Assembly: GCA_034429275.1 (NCBI GenBank)
Contig: DAOUFU010000053.1
Location: 1-64,000 of the forward strand
Direction of reading: 5' to 3'
Source of the DNA: DAOUFU01 sp034429275
GTDB lineage: Bacteria > Chloroflexota > Anaerolineae > Aggregatilineales > Aggregatilineaceae
DNA: 64,000 nt
Shown here: piece after piece, positions 1-6,859 of the stretch
Layout: every line of letters begins with the position of its first letter
Numbering within the stretch: position 1 is the stretch's first letter
The notes under the pieces: generated by a model
The model's database searches: none
What the model was told of the DNA's origin: nothing
What the model saw: only the letters and a program-made list of their open reading frames with translations
Made by a program: the position numbers and the translations under genes

Positions 1-421
1 AATCCGTCGCTTCCGCTGTTTGACCATCCGTCAAACGCACCGACCACACCACCTCGACGCTTTGGAATGTCGTGGGAATCGCGCATCCGGTCAGCAGCCA
101 GTCATACACCAGCTCAACCGAGGAACCATAATCCGCCAGGACATGCTCGGCAGGCATAAACGAGAATGTCTCGTCTAGCTGTGTACCCTGCCGCACGCGA
201 ATCGATACAGCATCGATCCGGGTGCTCGATTCGTTCACGCCGCCCATGAACCGTACCACCGACGGGAACAAAATTTCGGTGCGCAGGCCATAAAGCAGCC
301 CTGGTTCCTGGGCGAATATGCGCGCTTCACGGTGTCCCCCAATCATCGTCAGCAGCGCGCACAGAATGACCAACAACCGGATCAAGGCGCTCGGCCCCTG
401 GCAGAGATGACTTTTCTGCAT
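1..421 (-). CDS. Secreted/membrane-anchored protein, C-terminus cut off
   Basis: The first 140 codons of a minus-strand gene that runs off the left edge. The ATG at 421 is preceded by a good AGGAAGG ribosome site. Residues about 13-28 are hydrophobic (IRLLVILCALLTMIGG), followed by a probable signal cleavage region near ARIFAQ. The remainder looks like a beta-rich extracellular domain (LRTEILFPSVVRFMGG near its start). It lies 94 bp downstream of the MA-type peptidase gene on the same strand. The order of parts (signal segment, then a beta domain) resembles that neighbour, so it may be a second member of the same family; this is inference, because any catalytic part lies outside the window. 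Confidence 0.72.
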   Translation of the reverse strand, partial: MQKSHLCQGPSALIRLLVILCALLTMIGGHREARIFAQEPGLLYGLRTEILFPSVVRFMGGVNESSTRIDAVSIRVRQGTQLDETFSFMPAEHVLADYGSSVELVYDWLLTGCAIPTTFQSVEVVWSVRLTDGQTAEATD

Positions 422-515
422 AGCACCCTTCCTGAATGGTTGCTGCACGAAAGGCTACAAACTCACCATCATCCTAGCACCAGTTGGCGCATGTGTCACG
501 CGGGGCTTACCCCTC

Positions 516-1697
516 TCATGAGCCGCTTGAGCCTGTTCCGGGAATATACGGGGTCGGTGAAGGAAAGAACCGGAAGGTGGGCGTTGGGGCCAGAGTCGGC
601 ACCTGGCCAGACGCGCCCAACCACATACGCCACCGGCTTTCGATCTCGGTCGTCGTCAACCCGGTGACCTGTTCGAGCGCGGCATTCCGTCCTATCCCTT
701 CGCGCAGAAGGGACATCAACTGGCGGTGCCCTTCCCACCCGTAACTCTGAACCAGCCACACGAAGAATGTGTAGCCCAGGTCATATCCACGGCGGCTGCT
801 CAATCCTGGCCCTGTTCCTTCCAGCAGCGCCGGTAACGATCCCTGCGCCGCCATTCGCCGTACGGCAGCTTCATAATCATACTGACGGCTCAACTCAAAG
901 AGCGTAGCATTGCCCTCCACGAACCAGTTCACCGGGAGCGCACCCACATATTCCGCCTGGTACAGGTGCGCGACTTCGTGCAGAACAGTACCAAACGCCA
1001 GGTCGCGGCTGCTGCCGGAAACCACTTGCACAGTAGCTCCCCAATCCGGCTGCGTTGTGCCGATCACGGCCCCATCCACTGCGCCGATCTGCCATTCGCG
1101 CCAGGCCGCCCTGCTGCCGAAAAGAATCACGCGCGGAGTATAAGGCAGCCCACCACCCCACGCTGCCCGGAATGTCTCCCGCTGAGCAGCCATCGCTGCT
1201 AATGTCTGCTCTCCGACATCATCCGGAAGATCGAGCGCAAAGACAATCACATCTGCGCTTTCAAATCGCTGCCAGCCGCGGGAGAAATCGGCATATTCCG
1301 CCTGAAAATCCGCCGACCGAAATGTATTACCTGCGATGTCGCTGGCTTCCCAGTGATACACAACAGCCAGCCAGGGGGGAATCGCATCGCTGCCGGTAGG
1401 TTCCCACCGAACGCGCCACTGTCCGCTGATGGGATCGCGTTCGGCAGGGCGGCTACGCTGCGTGCCCGGCGCGTGGGACCACACCACCCGCGCACGCTCT
1501 ACCGGCCCGGCGCTGCTTTCAATCTCCGCGCCGAAACCGAATCCGGCAGGATAGTAGCTCTCAAAGTCCCCTGCACGGAAGGTCCACTCCGCCGCGTCTG
1601 CCGCTCGCACAGCCGCGCTCGCCACAGCGGCCAGACTCACCGCCAAGATGCCCACAAGGGTGAGAGCTTCCCAGGTGCGGCTCAACGACCCTCTCAT
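516..1697 (-). CDS. Secreted MA-family (gluzincin) metallopeptidase
   Basis: Predicted extracellular zinc peptidase of 393 residues. An N-terminal hydrophobic segment (residues about 10-30) acts as signal or anchor. It is followed by a beta-rich N-terminal domain and then the zinc site HEVAH at about 240-244, with a downstream Glu in WFVEGNA about 17 residues later, the arrangement seen in peptidase MA-like proteins. The C-terminus is a Pro/Thr/Ser-rich tail (PTLAPTPTFRFFPSPTPYIPG region) typical of surface linkers. The ATG at 1697 overlaps the stop of the upstream HAD gene as ATGA, which argues for translational coupling and against a longer start at 1718. The substrate is unknown. Confidence 0.8.
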   Translation of the reverse strand: MRGSLSRTWEALTLVGILAVSLAAVASAAVRAADAAEWTFRAGDFESYYPAGFGFGAEIESSAGPVERARVVWSHAPGTQRSRPAERDPISGQWRVRWEPTGSDAIPPWLAVVYHWEASDIAGNTFRSADFQAEYADFSRGWQRFESADVIVFALDLPDDVGEQTLAAMAAQRETFRAAWGGGLPYTPRVILFGSRAAWREWQIGAVDGAVIGTTQPDWGATVQVVSGSSRDLAFGTVLHEVAHLYQAEYVGALPVNWFVEGNATLFELSRQYDYEAAVRRMAAQGSLPALLEGTGPGLSSRRGYDLGYTFFVWLVQSYGWEGHRQLMSLLREGIGRNAALEQVTGLTTTEIESRWRMWLGASGQVPTLAPTPTFRFFPSPTPYIPGTGSSGS

Positions 1698-2497
1698 CGT
1701 GCAAGATCGGCGGCCCACGCCTTATGAAGATCGGCCAACGTCTCACACACCATATCGGGCTGGATAGGCGCTTCGCGCGCCTGTTCCGCCGTGGTAGTGC
1801 CGGTCAGCACCAACACGGTCGGCATCCCGGCATTCACCCCACCCAAGATATCCGTCTCCAGGCGATCACCCACCATTAACGTGTTTTGCGGCGTAGTCCC
1901 CAGCCGCTCCAGCGCAACCTCGAACATCGCCGTCCCCGGTTTGCCGATGATGATGGGCTGCACATCGGTCGCCGTCGAAATGGCGGCCAGCAGTGCCCCG
2001 TTGCCCGGTACCAGCCCTTCCGGTGTCGGAAACGTCCGGTCGCCGTTGGTGCCGATGAAGGCTGCTCCTTCCCGGATGCGCAGCGTGGCGATCCGCAGAC
2101 GATCGTACGTCACGTTGAAGTCCAACCCCACAACCACCAGCCGCGCACGATCCGGGTCTTCTCGATACCCGGCCTCGGCCAATGCCTGTTTAATACCCGT
2201 CTCACCCACCACGTAAATCGGCGTATCGAGAGGAAAGTGATGCCGGATATATGCCGCCGTCGCAACAGATGAAGTAATCACCTGTTCAGCGCGGGCCGGG
2301 ACTCCAAACTGGGCCAGCTTTTCGACGAACATATCCGCTGTACGGGTGCTGTTGTTCGTTGCAAGCGCGTACTTTATGCCGTGCTGGCTCAGAAAGTGGA
2401 AAAACTCCGGGACGCCGGGCAGTGCTTCCTGCCCACGCCATAATACACCGTCCATATCCAGAATCACGGCCCGCAGGGAACTAAAATCAATGCTCAT
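1694..2497 (-). CDS. HAD-IIA family sugar-phosphatase (NagD-like)
   Basis: Phosphatase of the haloacid dehalogenase superfamily, 267 residues. Motif I, DMDGVLWRG, is near the N-terminus. ALATNNS (motif II region with Thr/Ser) follows, then a C2 cap, a KPG Lys motif and the acidic motif MVGDRLETDI. This layout is that of the NagD/4-nitrophenylphosphatase group (HAD-IIA), which dephosphorylates sugar phosphates or phosphoglycolate; the exact substrate cannot be read from sequence. The ATG at 2497 has a GGAG upstream. A GTG at 2530 would add 11 residues that the family does not have. It is first in a minus-strand unit with the MA peptidase. Confidence 0.85.
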   Translation of the reverse strand: MSIDFSSLRAVILDMDGVLWRGQEALPGVPEFFHFLSQHGIKYALATNNSTRTADMFVEKLAQFGVPARAEQVITSSVATAAYIRHHFPLDTPIYVVGETGIKQALAEAGYREDPDRARLVVVGLDFNVTYDRLRIATLRIREGAAFIGTNGDRTFPTPEGLVPGNGALLAAISTATDVQPIIIGKPGTAMFEVALERLGTTPQNTLMVGDRLETDILGGVNAGMPTVLVLTGTTTAEQAREAPIQPDMVCETLADLHKAWAADLAR

Positions 2498-2591
2498 CAG
2501 GGTAGCACTCCGCCTCTTGCTTGCGGTCACGGCGACCAGTCCGACTCATCAACCAACCCGATTAAATCAGGTCGCGCCCCAAAGCGAGTTT

Positions 2592-2620
2592 TTGGCAAGC
2601 CTGCCACCAGATGTTATGAT
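2592..2620 (+). promoter_or_regulatory. Sigma-70-type promoter of metK
   Basis: TTGGCA at 2592-2597 and TATGAT at 2615-2620, separated by 17 bp, each 5/6 to consensus. The start of transcription would fall near 2627, just ahead of the SAM riboswitch. This is a site read by eye. Confidence 0.65.
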
Positions 2621-2641
2621 TGGCAACGTACGCTGGCAGCA

Positions 2642-2754
2642 CTCTTATCCAGAGCGACAGAGGGACCGGCCCCATGAAGTCGCGGCAACCTCTTTTGGGC
2701 CACAACATCCAAAAGAACGGTGCTAATTCCGTCAGGTAATCTGGAAGATGAGAG
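2642..2754 (+). promoter_or_regulatory. SAM-I (S-box) riboswitch upstream of metK
   Basis: A clear S-box aptamer. The P1 5' strand is CTCTTATCC at 2642. It is followed by the conserved GAGGGACCGGCCCCATGAAG, CGGCAACC, then AACGGTGCTAATTCC and the closing GATGAGAG ending at 2754. These are the conserved blocks of the S-box family. It sits between a good promoter and metK, the gene making S-adenosylmethionine, so it should give feedback control: bound SAM stabilises P1 and lets the downstream terminator form. The stretch TGAGA at the P1 3' side can pair with TCTCA at 2816-2821 in the terminator stem, a possible antiterminator. Confidence 0.95.
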
Positions 2755-2768
2755 GGCTTGTTCACAGA

Positions 2769-2835
2769 CCTCAGCGATAGTTGAGGGTTTTTGTGCGCGA
2801 CATGCCCCCTGGAGTGTCTCAGGGGGTTTCTTTTT
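2769..2835 (+). terminator. Expression platform: tandem intrinsic terminators of the metK leader
   Basis: Two hairpins with T-tracts lie between the riboswitch and metK. The first is CCTCA (2769-2773) pairing with TGAGG (2782-2786), followed by TTTTT. The second and stronger is CCCCCTGG/TCAGGGGG (2805-2826) with a 6-nt loop, followed by TTTCTTTTT. The second is the likely regulated terminator. It lies within the reading frame upstream of metK, which shows that the coding start must be downstream of it. Confidence 0.75.
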
Positions 2836-2882
2836 GCCGGATTCGCCTCGGTGTTCTCAATCAGAAGAGACAAGGAGCCATT

Positions 2883-4109
2883 GTGAGCGACAAAAATTGC
2901 AGCACCACCTTTATGTCATCTCCGCAGTTCTTTTTCACGTCCGAGTCGGTCACCGAAGGACATCCGGACAAGATTTGCGACCAGATTTCCGATGCCGTGT
3001 TGGACGCGATTCTGGCCGATGATCCCCAGGCACGCGTGGCCTGCGAAACGGCGGTAACCACCGGCTTGATCCTGGTTATGGGCGAAATCACGACCTCCAC
3101 CTACGTGGATATCGGCACCATCGCCCGCGATGTCGTGCGCGAAATCGGCTACACGCGGGGAAAATTTGGCTTCGATGCGGATACCTGCGGCGTGATCGTC
3201 TCCATCAAGGAGCAGTCCGGCGACATCGCGCAGGGTGTTGATAAAGCCCTCGAACAACGCGAAGGTCAGCCATCCGATGCCGAGCTGGACAAAATCGGCG
3301 CGGGCGACCAGGGGATGATGATTGGCTTTGCCTGTGATGAGACCCCCGAATATATGCCACTTTCGACCATGCTGGCACACAAACTTTGCCGCCGCCTGGC
3401 CGAAGTACGCCGGAACGGCACCATGCCCTACCTGCGACCGGATGGTAAGAGCCAGGTGACGGTTGAATATGCCTATGGCAAGCCTGTGCGTGTCGATACT
3501 GTGCTGATCTCCACCCAGCATGCGCCAGAAATCTCCAGCGAGCAGATCCGCGCCGACGTGCTCGAACACGTCGTGCGACCGATCGTGCCTGCCCAGTTCC
3601 TCGACGAGAACACCAAGTACTACGTGAACCCGACTGGTCGTTTTGTTGTGGGCGGGCCTTTGGGTGATGCTGGCCTGACGGGGCGCAAGATCATCGTTGA
3701 TACTTATGGTGGCGTAGCCCGTCATGGTGGCGGCGCGTTTTCCGGTAAGGATGCCACCAAAGTGGACCGATCCGCGGCTTATATGGCGCGCTACATCGCC
3801 AAGAATGTCGTCGCGGCAGGGCTGGCCTCGCGCTTCGAGATTCAGATTTCCTACGCGATTGGCGTCGCTCACCCCTTGTCGATCGCCATCGAAACTTTTG
3901 GCACGGGTACCATCCCCGACGACAAGATCGTCGAACTGGTCAAGAAGCACTTCGACATGCGCCCGGCAGCTATCATCCGCGATCTGGACCTGCGCAAGCC
4001 GCAGTTCCGCCAGGTAGCGGCCTACGGCCACTTTGGCCGCGATGACCTGAATGTGGCCTGGGAAAAACTCGACAAAGTGGAAGCGCTCCGCCGCGACGCG
4101 GGTCTCTAG
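2883..4109 (+). CDS. metK: S-adenosylmethionine synthase (methionine adenosyltransferase)
   Basis: Makes S-adenosylmethionine from ATP and methionine in the cytosol. Family signatures are present: FTSESVTEGHPDKICDQISD-type N-terminus, GAGDQGMMIGFA, and GGGAFSGKDATKVDRSAAY. At 408 residues the length is normal. The start is taken as GTG at 2883, with AAGGAG five bases ahead. An open frame continues upstream to 2781, but it crosses the riboswitch terminator and cannot be coding. The N-terminus carries about a dozen extra residues before SSPQFFFTSESV. Regulation is by the SAM-I riboswitch just upstream. Confidence 0.97.
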   Translation: MSDKNCSTTFMSSPQFFFTSESVTEGHPDKICDQISDAVLDAILADDPQARVACETAVTTGLILVMGEITTSTYVDIGTIARDVVREIGYTRGKFGFDADTCGVIVSIKEQSGDIAQGVDKALEQREGQPSDAELDKIGAGDQGMMIGFACDETPEYMPLSTMLAHKLCRRLAEVRRNGTMPYLRPDGKSQVTVEYAYGKPVRVDTVLISTQHAPEISSEQIRADVLEHVVRPIVPAQFLDENTKYYVNPTGRFVVGGPLGDAGLTGRKIIVDTYGGVARHGGGAFSGKDATKVDRSAAYMARYIAKNVVAAGLASRFEIQISYAIGVAHPLSIAIETFGTGTIPDDKIVELVKKHFDMRPAAIIRDLDLRKPQFRQVAAYGHFGRDDLNVAWEKLDKVEALRRDAGL

Positions 4110-4261
4110 CGACCCATTCCGGTGAGCCAGGCATCGGGCGGTTGGTCGAAGTCAAATGGCCAGCCGCCCGGTTGGTTCCAGGTCAGATTCCGGTCAGTCA
4201 TTCCCCGCCAGGCAGCTTCATTTCGCTCAGATCTCAGCCCACGCGCCACCCATCGCTACAG

Positions 4262-4290
4262 TTGACCATAACTTAAGGCCAGTGTATGAT
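4262..4290 (+). promoter_or_regulatory. Promoter candidate
   Basis: TTGACC (4262-4267), 17-bp spacer, TATGAT (4285-4290); both hexamers are 5/6 to consensus. It lies 66 bp upstream of the membrane protein start at 4357. The remaining metK-to-4262 interval holds no gene I can support. Confidence 0.6.
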
Positions 4291-4356
4291 GAGCGCAGGC
4301 TGTCACGCAGTGGTGCCTGAATGCTGGCGCGTGTCGGCAGAAGGAGATTTTTCATC

Positions 4357-5124
4357 ATGCAGCGATTCCGGGTGTGGTGGAACAGCTTCAAAGCAGTAGC
4401 CATCCTGTTCTCTTTTGCCCTGAACCTGATTCTGGTCATCGTTGTGCTGCTGCTCTTGATGCAGATCTTCCAGATCAAAAATGGAATTCTTGAACCGTTG
4501 ATTGATGGACTACATGCGAACTTTGTCGGCCTCGATAGCGCCGTGATTGAGCGTACCATTCAGGTTGAAGACGAAATCCCGGTCGTTTTCGATCTGCCGC
4601 TCAACCAGCAAACCAATGTGGTTCTGACTCAGGATGTGCCGATTGCCGCCAACGCGACCTTCACCCTGCCGGGCGGGGGCGGCATGATCAACGGGCGAGT
4701 GGATATCGTGCTGCCCACCGGCTTGATCCTGCCGGTCCAGCTCAACATGGTGGTCCCGGTCGATACCAATCTGCCGATCAGCCTGCCCGTTGACGTGTCC
4801 ATCCCGCTCAATGAGACACAGCTCCATGAGCCGTTCGACAACCTGCGCGGCTTACTCGAACCCTATGTCCGCATCCTCGATCACCTGCCCAGCACATGGG
4901 ACGAAGTCCCCGACTTCATGATCGATGCGCTGCAGGGCGAGGGAGTGAACCTGGTATCGCCCTCTGAAGGCAGCATGAACCCCTGGCCCATCCGCAAAGA
5001 CGATAAGTCTGCGCCGCCGGAGCAAGCTGATCAGCCGGAAGGGGGCACCCCGACACCCACCTTCACCCCCTTCCCCACGCTGACACCCGCGCCGGTCTGG
5101 CCCACTGCCACTCCACCCAGCTAA
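4357..5124 (+). CDS. Membrane-anchored protein of unknown function with Pro/Thr tail
   Basis: I do not recognise a named family. The 255-residue protein has one N-terminal membrane helix (about residues 12-36, AILFSFALNLILVIVVLLLL). A long beta-rich region of alternating hydrophobic residues follows, with repeated PVxLN/PxDTNLPISLPVDV-type strands. It ends in a Pro/Thr-rich tail (TPTPTFTPFPTLTPAPVWP). It is likely anchored with most of the chain outside. The start is the ATG at 4357, with AAGGAG ten bases upstream; a start at 4321 lacks this. It has its own promoter and terminator, so it is probably monocistronic. Confidence 0.75.
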   Translation: MQRFRVWWNSFKAVAILFSFALNLILVIVVLLLLMQIFQIKNGILEPLIDGLHANFVGLDSAVIERTIQVEDEIPVVFDLPLNQQTNVVLTQDVPIAANATFTLPGGGGMINGRVDIVLPTGLILPVQLNMVVPVDTNLPISLPVDVSIPLNETQLHEPFDNLRGLLEPYVRILDHLPSTWDEVPDFMIDALQGEGVNLVSPSEGSMNPWPIRKDDKSAPPEQADQPEGGTPTPTFTPFPTLTPAPVWPTATPPS

Positions 5125-5133
5125 CGCATTGAG

Positions 5134-5161
5134 CGGCCTGCCCAGCGCAGGCCGTTTTTTT
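5134..5161 (+). terminator. Intrinsic terminator
   Basis: CGGCCTGC (5134-5141) pairs with GCAGGCCG (5147-5154) around a 5-base loop and is followed by seven T. It ends the gene that stops at 5124. Confidence 0.9.
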
Positions 5162-5207
5162 GTTACACTGCATCGAAACATGGCAACACCTGGAGAGTAG
5201 GTAGAAC

Positions 5208-6101
5208 TTGAGCAATACCACACCCCCCATCTGTGATTACGAAGGCTCCGACTACCGTACCGAGTTTTGGGAAGGTCAGGGCCGCGACTATGAAGACCTT
5301 GCCGAACGGGCTGCTCTCCGCCGACTCCTTCCGGCTGGCGGCAAGCGAATGGCTCATCTCGGAGCAGGGTTTGGCCGCATGACCGGCGAGCTAGCCGCCT
5401 GGCAGCAGGTCATCGTGCTCGATTATTCGCGGACGATGCTCCGCGACGCCCAACAGCACCTGGGGAACGATCCCCGCTACATCTTCGTAGCGGCAGACAT
5501 ATACCATCTGCCCCTCGCACCAGGAAGCTGTGACGCCGCTGTGATGGAACGTGTCATCCACCATTTCGCCGATGTGCCCGCTGCCCTGCGCAAAATTCGG
5601 ACCGCACTCGCTCCAGGAGCCGTCTTCATCCTGGAATATGCCAGCAAGCGCCATCTCAAGTCCATCGCGCGCTATCTGCTCCGCAGGCAGCAGTGGAATC
5701 CCTTTGATCTTGAACCAGTAGAGTTCGTCAAGCTGAACTTTGACTTCCACCCAGCGTATATGGAGCGCTGCCTGCGCGACGCCGGGTTCGTCACCCGCAG
5801 ACGGCTCGCACTTTCTTACTTTCGAAGCAGTCTGCTCAAGCGAAACCTGCCGACCGGTTTGCTGGTGGCCGTGGATCGCCTGCTCCAGCCCACCGGGCAA
5901 ATTGCCCCCCTCTCACCCAGCGTATTCACGCTCAACATCGCGATGGGCAACATCCCACCGGACGCTACCAATGGCCCATTATTCGCCTGCCTCGACTGCG
6001 GTACAGCCCTTGAACACCGCGATCAGGCCGTCGTCTGCCCGGCCTGCGGCGCAGCGTGGCCTTTCACTGATGGCCTGTACGACTTCAAAACGCGTTTGTA
6101 G
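5208..6101 (+). CDS. Class I SAM-dependent methyltransferase with C-terminal zinc ribbon
   Basis: Methyltransferase of 297 residues. Motif I (MAHLGAGFGRMTGEL) and the acidic strand end (VIVLDYSRTML) bind SAM, and a post-motif region VMERVIHHFADVP follows. The last 35 residues hold CxxC...CxxC (CLDCGTAL and CPACGAAW), a zinc ribbon like those of Trm112/YcaR-type proteins. A ribbon fused to the enzyme rather than supplied in trans is uncommon. Translation most likely starts at the TTG at 5208, behind a GGAGAGTAGG site; the first in-frame ATG would cut into motif I. The methyl acceptor is unknown. Confidence 0.82.
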   Translation: MSNTTPPICDYEGSDYRTEFWEGQGRDYEDLAERAALRRLLPAGGKRMAHLGAGFGRMTGELAAWQQVIVLDYSRTMLRDAQQHLGNDPRYIFVAADIYHLPLAPGSCDAAVMERVIHHFADVPAALRKIRTALAPGAVFILEYASKRHLKSIARYLLRRQQWNPFDLEPVEFVKLNFDFHPAYMERCLRDAGFVTRRRLALSYFRSSLLKRNLPTGLLVAVDRLLQPTGQIAPLSPSVFTLNIAMGNIPPDATNGPLFACLDCGTALEHRDQAVVCPACGAAWPFTDGLYDFKTRL

Positions 6102-6108
6102 AGGTGAA

Positions 6109-6138
6109 TTGCCCTCGGACTCGTGCCTGCGCTAAAAT
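6109..6138 (+). promoter_or_regulatory. Promoter candidate for the MaoC gene
   Basis: TTGCCC (6109-6114), 18-bp spacer, TAAAAT (6133-6138). It lies 70 bp ahead of the MaoC start. Confidence 0.45.
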
Positions 6139-6208
6139 CGCACATACTGCATGGGGCAAAAGCACTGGCGAGCTGTGCCCCCTGAGTTTATTCCAGTGAG
6201 GTGAACGA

Positions 6209-6706
6209 ATGACTGACCAACCAAGAAAGATGCAGGGGCTGTTTTTTGAGGAATTTGAAGAAGGCCAGGAACTCGAAACGCGCGGGCGTACCATCACCGA
6301 AACCGATATTGTGAACTTTGCCGGGCTATCGGGCGATTTCAACCCCATGCACACCGATGCTGCCTATGCTGCGGGCACACAGTTCGGCAAACGTGTGGCT
6401 CACGGCCTGTTGGGACTTTCTGTTTCGAGCGGCCTGGCCTACCAGATGGGCTTCATGGAAGGTACGGTGCTGGCGTTCACCGGCCTGGAATGGAAATTCC
6501 GCGCCCCTGTCTTCATTGGCGACACCATACGCGCGCAAATCAAAATCATCAAAAAGCGCGAGATGAAAGCACTCGGCGGTGGTTTTGTTACCTTCGATAT
6601 CAAAGTGCTGAACCAGAATGACGAGATCACCCAGAAGGGGGAATGGACCGTTCTGGTTGCCAGCCGCGCCGCCGGTAACGAAGGTGCCGCCCAGAACCCG
6701 GATTAA
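6209..6706 (+). CDS. MaoC-like (R)-specific enoyl-CoA hydratase/dehydratase
   Basis: Hot-dog fold protein of 165 residues. It carries the MaoC hydratase motif DFNPMHTDAAYA with the catalytic Asp/His pair, plus the following KRVAHGLLGLSVSSGLAYQM segment seen across the family. Members hydrate trans-2-enoyl-CoA to (R)-3-hydroxyacyl-CoA in fatty acid or other acyl-CoA breakdown. No other beta-oxidation gene is adjacent, so the substrate stays open. The ATG at 6209 has a GAGGTGAA site. Confidence 0.9.
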   Translation: MTDQPRKMQGLFFEEFEEGQELETRGRTITETDIVNFAGLSGDFNPMHTDAAYAAGTQFGKRVAHGLLGLSVSSGLAYQMGFMEGTVLAFTGLEWKFRAPVFIGDTIRAQIKIIKKREMKALGGGFVTFDIKVLNQNDEITQKGEWTVLVASRAAGNEGAAQNPD

Positions 6707-6820
6707 CCCGGCGCGACCTTATTACCTGCTTTTTCGGCCCATTTCAGGCAGCGCTCATCCCGTGCTGTCAGCTTATGTGTGCGGCCTCGCCCTGTGGAAA
6801 ATCCACAAAGGTGATAAGAT

Positions 6821-6829
6821 TGCTATATA
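6821..6829 (+). promoter_or_regulatory. Extended -10 promoter candidate for the PBP gene
   Basis: TGCTATATA fits an extended -10 (TGn plus TATAnT-like). No good -35 is at the usual distance. A 15-bp inverted repeat TGTGGAAAATCCACA (6793-6807) lies just upstream and may bind a regulator. Confidence 0.35.
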
Positions 6830-6859
6830 CACGGTACTTAAACCTGATCGAGGTGTGGT

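Noticed and set aside
2916..4031. 371-codon open frame antisense to metK
   Set aside because: metK is certain on the plus strand; the antisense product has no family features.
6793..6807. TGTGGAAAATCCACA as a DnaA box or origin
   Set aside because: One strand reads TTTTCCACA, near the DnaA consensus, but it is a single site with no cluster, AT-rich unwinding element or origin genes nearby.
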